Below, in pieces: positions 46,695 to 57,519 of a stretch of DNA of 64,000 nt; the stretch's first letter is position 1; the number at the start of each line of letters is the position of its first letter. The translations under genes were made by a program, and so were the position numbers. Below the pieces are notes generated by a model that was not told the origin of the DNA, searched no databases, and worked only from the letters and a program-made list of their open reading frames with translations. The DNA comes from Isoetes taiwanensis (taxonomy: Eukaryota > Streptophyta > Lycopodiopsida > Isoetales > Isoetaceae), in contig JAJEKV010000030.1 of assembly GCA_021234155.1 (NCBI GenBank), positions 6,321,890 to 6,385,889 of the forward strand. The letters are read 5' to 3'.

Positions 46695-47055
46695 TCTCTG
46701 CATGTCTTACTGCTGCAGATTGTGGAAGCAATAAAACTCCATTAGCTTTCCATCATGCTCAACATGTGCACTACAGAAAGATTGGCCTCCAGCTGTAAGT
46801 TTTTAAAGTTGGAGCGTTCACGACGAATGCGGGAGCTAACAAGCCCAGATGCACATCCAAGACAGCTGGTTAAGAAGAAGGGCAGAACAAATCCAAATCG
46901 GGGGTTAGATGCATTACAAATATGTAAGGATGATGGAGTTTCCGTGCTTGCCATCTCATTACTTCATCACTATTCTAAAATGTAGTTTTTTCTTTTAAAG
47001 GCAAGCAACGACTCAAAATGGTGCAACCCTTCATTGATGAAGAAGCAGAGTGAGA
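46695..47055 (+). pseudogene. Exon-like captured fragments, unidentified
   Basis: Inside the Helitron, an acceptor-like TGCTGCAG precedes DCGSNKTPLAFHHAQHVHYR and then a GTAAGT (46795). Further on, RRMRELTSPDAHPRQLVKKK (46755 frame) and a TTTAAAG acceptor-like site before ASNDSKWCNPSLMKKQ (~47001). They resemble spliced fragments of host genes, but I do not recognise them. Confidence 0.3.
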
Positions 47056-47863
47056 CATGATGTTCGCTTATTTGCTGCTTTATGTGTATATTTATTTGCA
47101 TAGTTATGGAAGTCTTTTCATGTCTCACAGGGTCTCTACACATGTTGCAGGGTTTTATAAATGACAGTGGAGAACCGACTCCAGCTCATAGTGGCGAAGC
47201 AATAGACATGATGGCAATCTACAGGTTTTATGAACTTTTTATGCCGAATCTTTGCTGTTAAATAAGTATGAGTGCACATGGAACGTTCATATTTGTTTGT
47301 CTTTTCTCTACCTCTCACTGAACAAACAGCTCTTATCTGCTCCTTGATTGTATTGGACCACAATTGGCAGATGACATATCTGTTCTTATACTTGGACAGC
47401 CTATGTTGTAGCATGTTTTTCTATAATATGGTGCATGCAAGTAATGCTGTAATGTGGATATCTTCTTCATTGCTCGACAAACGTGTTGGCACAGGTTTAA
47501 AGCTATGGTTGTGCCTATTGAAGGATATATGTTGGGAAGTAATTGTTTCTCACCAAACAATTCCTAATAACCCTGGCCCTTCACAACCAGCAGTTGATAC
47601 ACATAATCTTGCTGTAGTTATGCTTAAGTACATGTACCATTCCGATGCATTTTATTGCTTGAAATGTTTTATAACTTGAGAAGCTTGAGGGGATGCAAAG
47701 CAGTCTGCTATGAAACTCACGTGCAAACAAGAGTGTATAATGTATACAACTATGTAAACAAATAATTGCCCAGAAATTACAAACAGCATGTTCTAACATA
47801 TGACATATTTGATACATACATGACATGCGTAGTAGAATTCAAGGGCTTCTTATCATAACTTAC

Positions 47864-48041
47864 AAATGAGTTGTAATAACACATGCTATTTTATTTGTGA
47901 AATTTCCATCCTTGGAAATCAACGAGAAGTCTAGATGTCGGCGATCATCCTCATAGCCCATGTGCATTCCACAGTCAAGCATGATCCTTTTGCCATTTAT
48001 CGTCACTATCACACAGCTTTTCCCAACATCTTGACCTGCAC
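47864..48041 (-). pseudogene. CPSF73-II: Captured exon of CPSF73-II / Integrator subunit 11
   Basis: CPSF73-II (INTS11) is a metallo-beta-lactamase-fold RNA endonuclease. This 178-bp minus-strand exon reads [40 protein letters not shown] and CVITTH, the N-terminal beta-lactamase segment just before the HxHxDH zinc motif. Both splice sites survive: CATATAG before the exon and GTAAGT after ACTCATTT. The rest of the gene is absent. It lies inside the Helitron, in antisense to it, so it is a gene capture. It cannot encode an active nuclease. Confidence 0.88.
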
Positions 48042-49171
48042 CTATATGATAAGAGGAATATGTGGACAAGCATAAGAAACCATGTAAATAGCTAAGCCAT
48101 TTCAGTTCCATTGAGTTCTTATCCAAGAACATCAACAACTGAGCGATAAATTAATATCAAAATTTAGCATAGATGAACAAAGACTGTATCTGGCTATAAG
48201 CATTGTCTTGTGGTTCTATTTATAGATGATTATGATATTGTGGTTCTACTTTATACTTAAGCGGTTTTACGACTCGGACAATGTTATCGGTCATGACCAA
48301 CACACAATGGTCCTACTCATAGATGATTTTGTAATACCATCAAGCTGGTTCAAGCTGGTTGGAACTCTCTCATGTGGATATGCTCTCTGCGGAAATGCAA
48401 ATGGGTAGATCTAGCTTAAATAGAAATGACGTCATATGCCACTGTTCTAATTACATATGCAGATGCATAAGATATAAATTTGGAAAAGTACAGTTTGTAA
48501 GAAAATGTACACGAAATTGGACTAGCATTTCCTTTAAAGTATTGAAAATCTAATAAAAAAAAGTCTATACACAGAACACATACATGAATAAAATGACGTC
48601 CTTCAATAAAAAAGAAACACGTACGTGATTAAGGCTAAATGTCCATTTGAACATCGAATTAGCTATTTGTTGCATGGCCTTCAAATAACCTCTATAGTGC
48701 GTTATTTAGCTTCTTCGAACGTCATCCCTAGAAAAAGAACATATTAGATATAATTGGCTTATAGTCTATAAATCATGCCAACCCACATTCACATAGTCTT
48801 TCAAGAACATAGAGTTTTTCCCCAAAAAAGATCTCATAAAAACATTCACATAGTCTTTCCAAAAAAGGAGAATTTTCCCTCAAAAAAGATCTCATACAAA
48901 CAAATTGATATGCAGGGCATTTTGCTCGAAAGTGAGGGGTATATAAAAGGACATGCATTGAACCTATATCATTGAATGGATAGACAAAGAAGCTTAACTA
49001 CCCCAAGTAAATACACGCAACTTCATCATCAAATGCACACATTTGTACATAAAATGTTGTCAAAGCTTGAATGTGAACATAGTATATAGTTTTATATGGG
49101 CACCGTCAAAACATAGCCTTTGTAAAATATAATTTATATTCTATTTAATTTTGAACTTATGCCCGTGAAAA

Positions 49172-49199
49172 GCCCAGCAACGCTGGGCACTTTTTCTAG
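49172..49199 (+). other. Helitron 3' terminal hairpin and CTAG end
   Basis: GCCCAGCAACGCTGGGC hairpin, a 6–7 base spacer and CTAG as terminus; the next base is T. This is the replication-termination signal of Helitrons. Confidence 0.93.
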
Positions 49200-50070
49200 T
49201 AAATAATATAAAATAGCTTTATTGATGCCCCTCTTTATAAAGAGCTCTTTCGATTCCGAAAGAGAAGAATATTATTTATATGCAAACATGGTTATAGCCA
49301 TTTCAAAGGAGAGCAAATATTATGTATACAAGAATTGCCTTTTTGTTGCAATTTTGAGCAAATATTATGTATACAAGAATTGCCTTTTTGTTGCAATTTT
49401 GGCGTGGAAGGAAGGATGCGCGTCAGACACACCTGATTAATCATGTTGTCAGAAAAGCTATGGGTATGGAAGTTAATATTGGCAGTACTACATGTGGGTC
49501 ATTTCTGGAATGTTTTGAAACTCAGTAATGTGATTCAGTAATCTGTTGTAATTTTGAACTCACTTTAATGAGTGATTTGAATGTTTTGATCTTACAATCC
49601 TTGAAATGTGAATGAATTATTTTGAATGTTTTCATCTTGATTCATATGTTACTAACATATAAAGAATGCAAGTAGAAAAACTGAGAATGCAAGTAGAAAA
49701 ATCGAGAATGCAAGTGACTAATATCTAAGAATGCAACAAACTGAACAATTCTGGGAAAGAATGTTGCACACGTGTCACTCTAGGATTGGAGGAAATGGCA
49801 GAATGGAAACTACCCAAAGTTTACGACCCCATGACAAGCTATGCAATGGACTTGGTCTTTGGTAATCTATTGATTCCATTCATTGTTGTAAGAGAAGCAC
49901 GCAATGGTTGATGGTCATCCAGAGATCAAGCACATAGGTCAATTAGTGAGAAACTGATGTGAATGACAAAAAAGTTCATAACAAATGTAATATTCATAGG
50001 TGAACCTTTGTACATTGGCACAGAACAATGCTGTTACCCCATCACTAAGCACTACTATCATCTGAATTAC
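49200..50070. other. No gene; small tandem repeats
   Basis: A 45-bp unit (GAGCAAATATTATGTATACA onward) is duplicated exactly at 49311–49355/49356–49400. AGAATGCAAGTAGAAAAA-type units repeat three times at ~49663–49710. No coding sequence. Confidence 0.65.
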
Positions 50071-52190
50071 TTAATCGACAAGACCACCACTTTTTGAGCT
50101 GCCAGCCTTTGACTTGCCTCGCCCTTGTTTTCGAAGCTTCAGAACCTTTGCGCTAGCATTAGACCCGCCATCCCTTGAAACATCAACATCCACGTCAACT
50201 AGGCCATTCTCCAAGGCTCGAACCAAATTTTCTCGAATGTAACATCGCATTTCATTTCAGTTAGCATCAACTTTCAAGGAAATGTAAATGTAAAGAAACC
50301 ATGTGTTCCTAAAAAAATGGATGCAAAGCAGCTTATAACAACGTGGTCAAGCCTCGCCAACTTTGTGCGGAACTCAGTAAATGCACTTTATGCACATCTC
50401 CCTCAAGGAACACTTTCAAGTCCTTTTCAACACATTGATGTAATCGCTCCAACCCAACCTTCCGATGCACTGAATTTCTAACCTTCGTAAGATGATCAAC
50501 AAGAATAGAAGAAGTGTTCCTGATTTATAACCTTGCAAATATTAAAAAAAAATGTCTCTTGGCTGTCTCTTCTTCAGGAAGATAGTATCCATATGCATAC
50601 GTCCACTTTAAAACCCGTCCACTTTAAAACCCGTCGACACTCCACCATCTGCAAATTAACATTCCAAAGTACAGATTTTTCAATCTGAACCCTATGCATG
50701 CGAACTTTTGAAGTTCAATACACAAGGTAAGTGGGTCCGCCTCTTCCGTAGGTTTTTGATTCATTCTTCTCAAGAATGGCAAATGGGTTCAGCAAACCCG
50801 TAGAATCCCGGGTTAAGAGCTTATTTGACGTAAAGAACGGGATCAGTCATTATTCTTGCCTCGACTCAGAACCGGTCGACTTCACACACGGCCCCGGATT
50901 CGCAGTCGGGGAAGCAAGAATGGCTTCCCCCATTCCCTTCTACATCACAAGAAGATGATTACCCGCTCCCCAAGCTTCCAGAAATAAACTTTAGCGAGAG
51001 ATGGATTGGCACCGCTTGTCACTCAACTTTTCAACTGCAAATCCACGTAACGTTACAAGGGTTCCCAACAACAAAAAAAAACATTGGTATAGGTTAATGA
51101 TATCAAAACACTAATGATACCTCAACTTCCTTCATTTGTTGAAGATCGCAAGTGCCTTGGCCCCTCGATTATAAAGGAAAACATGCACTTTAGCTTAAAA
51201 TTATCAAGAAAGATCGAATCAAGAACACAATCACCATGTTCTTAATCGATTCATTAGTAGCCCATCTTTCATAATAATGAGTGTATCGCTCTAATAAGCT
51301 CTTAGCCATTTCCCTTCTCCTTTAGGGCTTCATCATCTTTGTGAAATCATTTAAAACCATCAGCCTAACATTATTGTATAATGCCTAGAGAAAGCAAGAA
51401 AGTGCATACCAACCCCTCTTGCTTTGCGTGATTCATAGTGATTGCAAGCATAAAATCCCCAAGCACGCTCGCCATGTTCAGCCCATGAGCCAAGGCAAAG
51501 CCCTGCGACAAGATGGATAAGGAAACCGCAACCTTATTGTCATAGGAAAGTACCATGTGAAACAACAACAAATGCTAGGGAGATGATAATTAACTTACCA
51601 AAGAAAACTCAAATTCTGTGGTGGTGTACATGTTAGGTGCATGCTACCTTGGTTCTTCTCGATGGGTCTTTTACACTTCGGGCATGGCTTGGAATTAGCC
51701 GTAAACCCGCTAGATCACCACCATACATTATTCTCGCACATAAAACCATATCAACCAAACAAAGTCCTCGATACAAACTTTGTGGATTCTAATCAAAAGC
51801 TCAAGATAGACAAAACCATTAACATTTTAAAATAAAAACTAACCATTCATGTTTTCCGACTCAAGATCGTTTTTTAAAAATCCACCTTGCTACACCATGC
51901 ACTCATCAGACGATGTGCCTCCTCTAGGCACCGAGAATATGAAAATTATTTGCGCCTTTTGTTGAATATGCAAAACAACTGGCATCGAATATATGAAAGA
52001 TATACTGCTATGTTGAATATACAAAACATGGCTTGAGTATAGATAGCAATTTTGCCACTTATCGCAACTGCACTTACATTCCAAAGAAAACATGTGATGG
52101 CAAATACATATGACATCATATGACCCACTTCCGTGACTAAATTCCACAAAGATACTCAAGACTTGGAGTCGGGGACCATTTGGTCTCAGA
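50071..52190 (-). pseudogene. ARIADNE-type RBR E3 ubiquitin ligase, decayed 3' two thirds
   Basis: ARI proteins transfer ubiquitin through RING1–IBR–RING2. Minus-strand exons in order: TKWSPTPSLEY and GSGSYDVICICHHMFSLEC (IBR, 52190–52077); [20 protein letters not shown] and LTCTPP (RING2, ~51705–51599); AKQEGL (51502–51410); [20 protein letters not shown] (~51320–51185); EKLSD...EAW (~51035–50975); VECRRVLKWT and AYGYYLPEEETAKRHFF (~50650–50555); RKVGLERLHQCVEKDLKVFL (~50530–50340); RENLVRALENGLVDVD to the stop at 50071. Introns keep GT/AG borders. Decay: key cysteines lost (KWC to KWS, NQGC to NQGS), a 16-bp tandem duplication inside the VECRR exon, several stops. UBA-like region and RING1 are absent. 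Confidence 0.85.
50690..50965. other. Compositionally distinct insert within an ARI intron
   Basis: Balanced base composition and long unbroken frame (50776–50958: KNGISHYSCLDSEPVDFTHG) differ from the AT-rich flanks. It lies between the EAW and VECRR exons of the ARI pseudogene. It could be organelle-derived DNA or another gene fragment; I could not identify it. Confidence 0.35.
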
Positions 52191-53044
52191 ATGATATAAA
52201 TGTAAACTTAACAACCTGTCCATATAGCAAGCGTAAGAAAATTCCATCCAATTTATTTACTAAATTTATGCATTCATTTAGCCAAGGCCATGCTTTGATT
52301 TGCATGTCCTTTTTCCAAGTAACCTTCGTCTAAGCAAACTTGGGTCTACATCCCCAATAAACTAGACCTGGATTATGTTCCATTTCAAATTATATGAAGA
52401 CGGGAAATGTAACCTTTCTGTTATCTTCAATATATGATCTCAAGCATGGAATAATTTAAGGGCTAAACTTAGCTATTTGGCGATTTTTTAGCACATTTTC
52501 AAAATAATTTGGCTAAAGTAAATGGAAAAAATTGGGAAAAAAATAATAATTTTAGCTTAACTTTTTTCGGGACTGCACCAACCTTGGAGCTCTTTAGCCA
52601 AACGCTAGAAAGTAAGAGAGTGAAATTTTGTATTGTTTAGCTAAATTATAGAAACTTTTAGAATGAATTTCGGGCCAGTTTAGCTAACATCATTCTAATT
52701 TATATGAAATATAGGATTAGTAGTTTAGTTTCTAGCATTATGAAATAATTTGAGTCCTAGACTTTGCTAGTTAGCATTATTTTAGAATGTTTTCACAAAG
52801 AAAATGACCAAAATAAATGGAATATATTGAGAAAAAGTATAGTAATTTGGCTTAATATTTTCTGTTGGTCATACCATAGAAATTTTTTGGTTGATGTTTG
52901 GGTTAGTTTAGCTAAACGCTAGAAAGTATGAGAGGAAAAATGTGTAGAGTTTAGCTAAACCACAGAAAGTTTTGGGATTAATATCGAGCAAGTTTAGCTA
53001 AAGTCATTCTGGCTAATAAGAAATATGCGATTAGTAATTTATTC
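52191..53044. repeat. AT-rich tract with ~310-bp diverged tandem duplication
   Basis: AAACGCTAGAAAGTA occurs near 52600 and 52914, each followed by TTTAGCTAAA and a CATTCT-containing stretch. Copies span roughly 52459–52735 and 52755–53042. Heavy divergence indicates age. It separates the ARI pseudogene from the next gene fragment. Confidence 0.65.
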
Positions 53045-54290
53045 CCTGATCTCAAGAGATACCGCATGTCTAAAGGCACCACGGGCTTCACATCCTCCTC
53101 ATGTATGTTTTTTATAATCTGCAAACATATAAAGGTACCCAGAAAAGAGACTAAGAATCAAGCATATTCATTATTGGCTTCAAAAAAGATATTTACTTGC
53201 ATACGGGGCTCTTCAGCTGGTCCAGACATTTGTGAACCCTCAAGACAATTAGGCAGATTAGCCTCTAATTTACTATCTTTTAGAGCTTTGGAGATTTTCG
53301 AAGGCATTTGGTCATCATGCAAACAAGAACAAGAGCAGTCCCTAAGTACTATTCTTGCTGAGACAATCTTTCAATTCCTCAACTTCGTCTCTCAAAGCTA
53401 ATACCACATCTCCAAGAGCACATGAGAAGCCTGACAATATAACCTCTTTAACTCTCTCACTTGAAAGAGTAGCACAATTAACCAAGTATTCTAATGTTTG
53501 CTTCTCAGTTTGTGTTAAGCTGACCTCTTTACAATATAAATTAATATCATCATATAGCTTATCATGAGAATCCCTAAGTGTGAGAGACAGTGCTTTGGCA
53601 AATTCCAGAAATAAAGTGAATGGAAAAGGTTTATGCTACTCTTACAGAGATGAAAATACTTGAGCAGAAAATTTGTGCCAGTGCACTCAAAATGAAAGAG
53701 TTTATATCCATCTTCAATAAAGCTTGTGATCAATTTGGCTGCTTCTTTCGGAGAGGCGAAGTCCCCAAATCTTTCGGTAAAAATTCGCTCAAAGATATTT
53801 CTCTCATGATTCCATTACGATTTCATTTTTAGAGGAATGTTATCAATCGTAACAAGGAAATGAATTATTGTATGAGCAGATTCGGAGTTGACAGGCTTTC
53901 TTGTTCTTCTGAGCTCTTTAGTTTGTCAGCTCTGATCTCTTGTTCCTGCCCTTCTCCAGTTACATAGTGTATATTTCCTTCAATCAAGTTCTTAGCAACA
54001 AGACAAAGTGCACAAGTCTCCAATAACGGACCTTTTGCCATGTCCAGAAGAATATGGCACCGCTTCTAGACTTATTGATTTGCGACCCTGCAACAAAGTG
54101 GGATCCAATGCAAGCTAGCGAATTTCGGTAAGAGGCTAGGGCTTCAGATGGGAGATGGGAAGGCTAGATACTAAATCCCACACTGTTATGCTCACAATGC
54201 CAAAGGGAGCTCTTCTTCGATTCCCAGCTAAGCAAATCATGGAAGGCAGAGTAAATATCTGCCACGATCTTGGAAGCCGAGGAAAATGCC
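53045..54290 (-). pseudogene. Unrecognised multi-exon gene fragment
   Basis: The minus strand shows a TTGTTGCAG acceptor (~54104), an ATG at 54041 (MAKGPLLETCALCLVAKNLI, open to 53865), then IIHFLVTIDNIPLKMK, FTERFGDFASPKEAAKLITS (~53790), EFAKALSLTLRDSHDKLYDD and TLSSERVKEVILSGFSCALG (~53610–53400), SKISKALKDSKLEANLPNCL ending EEPRMQ with a GTAAAT donor (~53195), and after an intron ending TTTGCAG, IIKNIHEEDVKPVVPLDMRY. The blocks change frame and one stop interrupts KMKS. It is clearly real coding ancestry, helical and acidic in the middle. I do not recognise the family. It is upstream of the ARI exons on the same strand but does not look like an ARI N-terminus. Confidence 0.55.
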
Positions 54291-54376
54291 CGCCCTTGGG
54301 CGATTACAAATAAGAAGGGGTAAATATCCGGACGACATGTTATACCCGGGCATATCCGTGGTATATCCGTGTGTTT

Positions 54377-54461
54377 GACATGTTATAGCCAAAAAAAAAA
54401 TTACACCGGCGTTTTTGTGGACTTAGCGGATTTTTTGCCATTTGTGGCTATAACATGTGTC
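54377..54461. repeat. Small fold-back element
   Basis: GACATGTTATAGCCAAAAAA at 54377–54396 is inverted as TTTGTGGCTATAACATGTGTC at 54441–54461. About 85 bp overall; a half-copy (GACATGTTATACCC) precedes it at 54335. Confidence 0.75.
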
Positions 54462-55039
54462 AGTCCGACATTTACCGATGGATAAGAAGAGAGGAAAAGC
54501 CTCTCCGGTTAGCGGTTTAGAGTGGTTGTCCACACCGCCGCCATTTACACCCATAATGGGTTTGAAGCGATTCTGTATATTCGAATATATACTGGCATAT
54601 TCATGGAATATGCCACAAACCCCACATAAACGAAGGTTTGCCCCCTTAGGGCCAACCCAAAAATTGGGCCATATAGCCATGGCCAAAATGGTCCGAGCAT
54701 GTTGCACACACACACTAGACATTTGGCTAGGGCCACATGGCGTCCAACTGCTTTTTTCTAGGTAATGCCCTCAGGCCAAGGCAATGTCTACTTTACTAAT
54801 CCTTAGTGAATGTACAAGCTCATATACTCATTCATTAACTATTTTATGACACCTATTGTAAGGCACTCCAAAAGGTCTTAAATATAGCCTTCTTGGGACA
54901 TGTACTTGAAATAATGGGTGATGTTCAACCAAATAATCTATTATACTTTATCCTCGGCATCCATCCTTGCCAACCGTTGCCAACTCTTTTATAGCTGGCC
55001 TTCATGCATATAGTAAATGGATAATTGAATGGGGGAATT
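54462..55039. other. No gene; hairpin repeat copy 5 inside
   Basis: No coding motif. Holds the repeat at 54573–54664 and leads into the upstream region of the P450 gene. Confidence 0.55.
54573..54664 (+). repeat. GGGTTTGCC hairpin repeat, copy 5
   Basis: TATACTGGCATATTCATGGA, ATGCCACAAACCCCACATAA, then CGAAGGTTTGCCCCC and AGGGCCAACCCAAAAA. Same orientation as the other four copies; two substitutions weaken the stem. Confidence 0.8.
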
Positions 55040-55089
55040 ACAAACTCAAATTATGCTTGCATGTACAAACTCAAATTATGCTTACATGT
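55040..55089 (+). repeat. 25-bp tandem duplication upstream of P450
   Basis: ACAAACTCAAATTATGCTTG then CATGT is repeated at an offset of 25 bp with one substitution. It ends ~95 bp before the P450 start codon, so it lies in the probable promoter or 5' UTR. Confidence 0.85.
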
Positions 55090-55184
55090 TATCTTCTTAT
55101 GATATTGAGATCATGAAGTCGATATGAAGTGTTCAAGTCAAGCCCCAATTTCTTTTCTATGCACATAGTTCACCATTTTTCATC

Positions 55185-56760
55185 ATGGATTACATCTATG
55201 TTTTCTTAATGCTATCCATAGCCATAGTAGTATGGTTCCATTTCATTCAATCAAGTTCGGCTGGATTGAAGTTGCCTCCAGCTCCTAGAGGACTACCTGT
55301 GATTGGCCATCTGCATTTGCTAAGGGGACATTTGCCACACCAGATACTGGCACAACTTGCGAAGGAGAATGGCCCTGTGATGATGCTAAGGCTAGGAAGT
55401 GTGGCAACATTAGTAGTATCATCAGGTGAGATGGCAAGGGAGGTTCTAAAGGTGCAAGATATAGTGTTTGCCTCAAGGCCCAAGTCCACAGCAGGGGATA
55501 TTCTTCTCTATGGCCACAAAGGCATGGCTTTTGGAGAGTATGGAGAGCAGTGGAGAACCTTGAGAAGGATTTGCACTACCCAAATTTTCAGCCAAAAGAA
55601 GCTCCAAGCCAACACACAGTTGAGACAAGAGGAAATCTCCTACACTGTTCGTGCCATCTTAGCAGCAAGCCATGCATCTAGATTGGTGAATTTGAATTCG
55701 CTCTTGATCGATCTATCTACAAATATCATCACCAGAATGGCGTTTAGCAAGAAATTCTTCGAGCATGATGATGGCCGCTTAAGATGGTTTCAGAGTTTGA
55801 TTCGGGAGGAATTCAACCTTGCTGGAGCGTTCAACTTGAGTGATTATGTTCCTATGCTAGCATGGCTGGATATTCAAGGGCTGAAGCAGAGAATGAAGGT
55901 ATTCCATGAGGAGATGGACATATTTTTGGAAGAGATCATACAAGAGCGTGCTGCAAGTAAATCTGCAGAACGAGGAAGCAGTGATTTATTGGATGTGCTA
56001 TTGGGCGAAGCAAACGTATGTCGAGATGTGGTGAAAGCTATAATTCTGGTAAGATTAAGATCTCTTTGGTTAAGTATGGGAAAAATGATTATATTGGTTT
56101 TTGTTTTTGCTTGATGAAATGTGGTTTGCGCAGGACATGTTCAATGGAGGAACTCAGAGCGGATCTCTGACAGTAGAATGGGCATTGTCAGAGCTTGTGA
56201 GATCTCCAAAACACATGAGAAAAGCACAGGAAGAGATCGACATATTAGTGGGAGATAAAAGACTGGTAGAAGAAAACGACATTCCCAGTCTGATCTACCT
56301 GCAAGCAGTAGTGAAGGAAACCTTCAGGCTTCATCCCCCAACTCCATTCACACTGCCTCATGAATCCACCCAAGAATGCACAGTAGCAGGATACACCATA
56401 CCCAAGAGCACCAGATTAATTGTGAACATCTGGCAGATTGGAAGGGATCCAAAGGCATGGAAAAATGCAGCAGAATTTGATCCTGAGAGATTCTTGAATG
56501 ATCCCAGGGATGTTACTGGCCAGCACTTTGATCTTCTTCCATTTGGGTCTGGCAGAAGAATCTGTCCAGGCGTATCCCTTGGGCTCAGCATGGTGCATAT
56601 GTTTTTGGCCAGATTGATCCACAGCTTCAACTGGATAGTTCCAGGCGGACACTCCCCTCAACATTTGAACATGGAAGAGGCCTTTGGGTTGAGCCTTCTT
56701 AGAAAAGAACCCTTGCTACTCATTCCCACTGCACGTTTACCTTCATATCTCTATGCTTGA
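55185..56760 (+). CDS. Cytochrome P450, CYP71-clan (A-type), two exons
   Basis: A haem monooxygenase of the plant A-type class, probably in specialised metabolism at the ER. Exon 1 is 55185–56048, exon 2 56134–56760, separated by an 85-bp phase-0 GT–AG intron at the conserved position before helix I. The joined product is 496 residues, the normal size. Visible: N-terminal membrane anchor (residues ~3–20), proline hinge LPPAPRGLPVIG, helix C WRTLRR, ExxR as KETFRLHP, FDPERF, and the haem loop PFGSGRRICPG with its cysteine. Odd: helix I reads FNGGTQSGSLTVEW where nearly all P450s have (A/G)Gx(D/E)T(T/S); the acid–alcohol pair is replaced by Gln–Ser. Start in good context (CATCATGGAT). No frame defect. 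Subfamily not assigned; exon 1 wording (ASRPKSTAGDILLYG, FGEYGEQWR) is generic for the clan. Confidence 0.95.
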
Positions 56761-57150
56761 ATAAATCTTTGTTTTTCATTAAACATAATTATGGGACCGT
56801 CATATCTCTTATATAATGTAGGCATCTAATAAAATCGGTTACAATCCTTATTTTCCAGTTTGAGTTTTTGTTTGACGGCAAAAAGTTGCAGAATTTATGT
56901 TCAAAATCCAGCAAATGCTCATTAGTCGATATTAGTCTATATGCAAAATCTAGTGGAGCATGACATATACCAGCCAACAAATAATCTAGTTAGGGCTATT
57001 AGGGACTTCGAAGCCTGATATAATGTCCCTAGCATTGTACGGTGGAGAAAGTACTGGTAACCAACTAGTTATGCCCCCCTGTCCGACATTAACCTCAGCT
57101 GTACTTGTGATTATGTATATAACTGTGCAGTATGTCAGCATCCTTATTGC
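56761..57150. other. P450 downstream region, no gene
   Basis: AATAAA directly after the P450 stop (56760–56765) could serve as a polyadenylation signal. No coding motif in the rest. Confidence 0.5.
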
Positions 57151-57300
57151 TACTAAGGTTTTTCCCCCGAAAACCCTTCGGGGCGGGGGTTTTTTAATCC
57201 TGGTAGTAATACGCCTGCTGCTCTCTCTTTGTACTTGGGTCCCATAGGCCAGTTGGTCTCCGTGGACGATAAAATCATATTCTATTCTATTCTATTCTAA
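57150..57300 (+). mobile_element. LINE/SINE 3' end with hairpin and (TATTC)n tail
   Basis: AAGGTTTTTCCCCCGAAAAC, CCTTCGGGGCGGGGG (stem-loop 57164–57189), TTTTTTAATCCTGGTAGTAA, then CCATAGGCCAGTTGG, GGACGATAAAAT and (TATTC)n at 57278–57299. It matches the LINE 2 3' UTR in order and spacing. The body upstream was not recognised, so it may be a severely 5'-truncated LINE. Confidence 0.8.
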
Positions 57301-57519
57301 GAAGTACCATTTTATCTTACTTCCTATGTTGTATGGTAAGGGCATGTAAGGGTATGTCAAGGCATTTTTGTGCGTATGCAAGTGGCTTCTTATCTACTCT
57401 AGGAACAGAGATGCCTTATACATATCCCATATAGGTGAATCCCTTCGGAACTAAATGTACAGTAAACATTACCAATCATGAATATGATATCAAACCATTT
57501 AAACCAAGTAATGAGCTCT

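Larger units (their letters stand above)
44777..49199 (+). mobile_element. Non-autonomous Helitron
   Basis: The 5' end is TCTATATATATAGTAATAAA preceded by A (44776), the standard plant Helitron start. The 3' end has a perfect 7-bp hairpin, GCCCAGC–AAC–GCTGGGC (49172–49188), then ACTTTTTCTAG at 49189–49199 and a host T. So it sits between A and T, without inverted repeats or target duplication, as Helitrons do. Length 4,423 bp. No Rep/helicase motif was seen, so it depends on a helper. It carries at least one captured host exon (47864–48041) and other exon-like pieces. Confidence 0.93.

Noticed and set aside
44777-49199. Autonomous Helitron with Rep/helicase
   Set aside because: No HUH Rep or Pif1-like helicase motif was found in any frame, so it is called non-autonomous.
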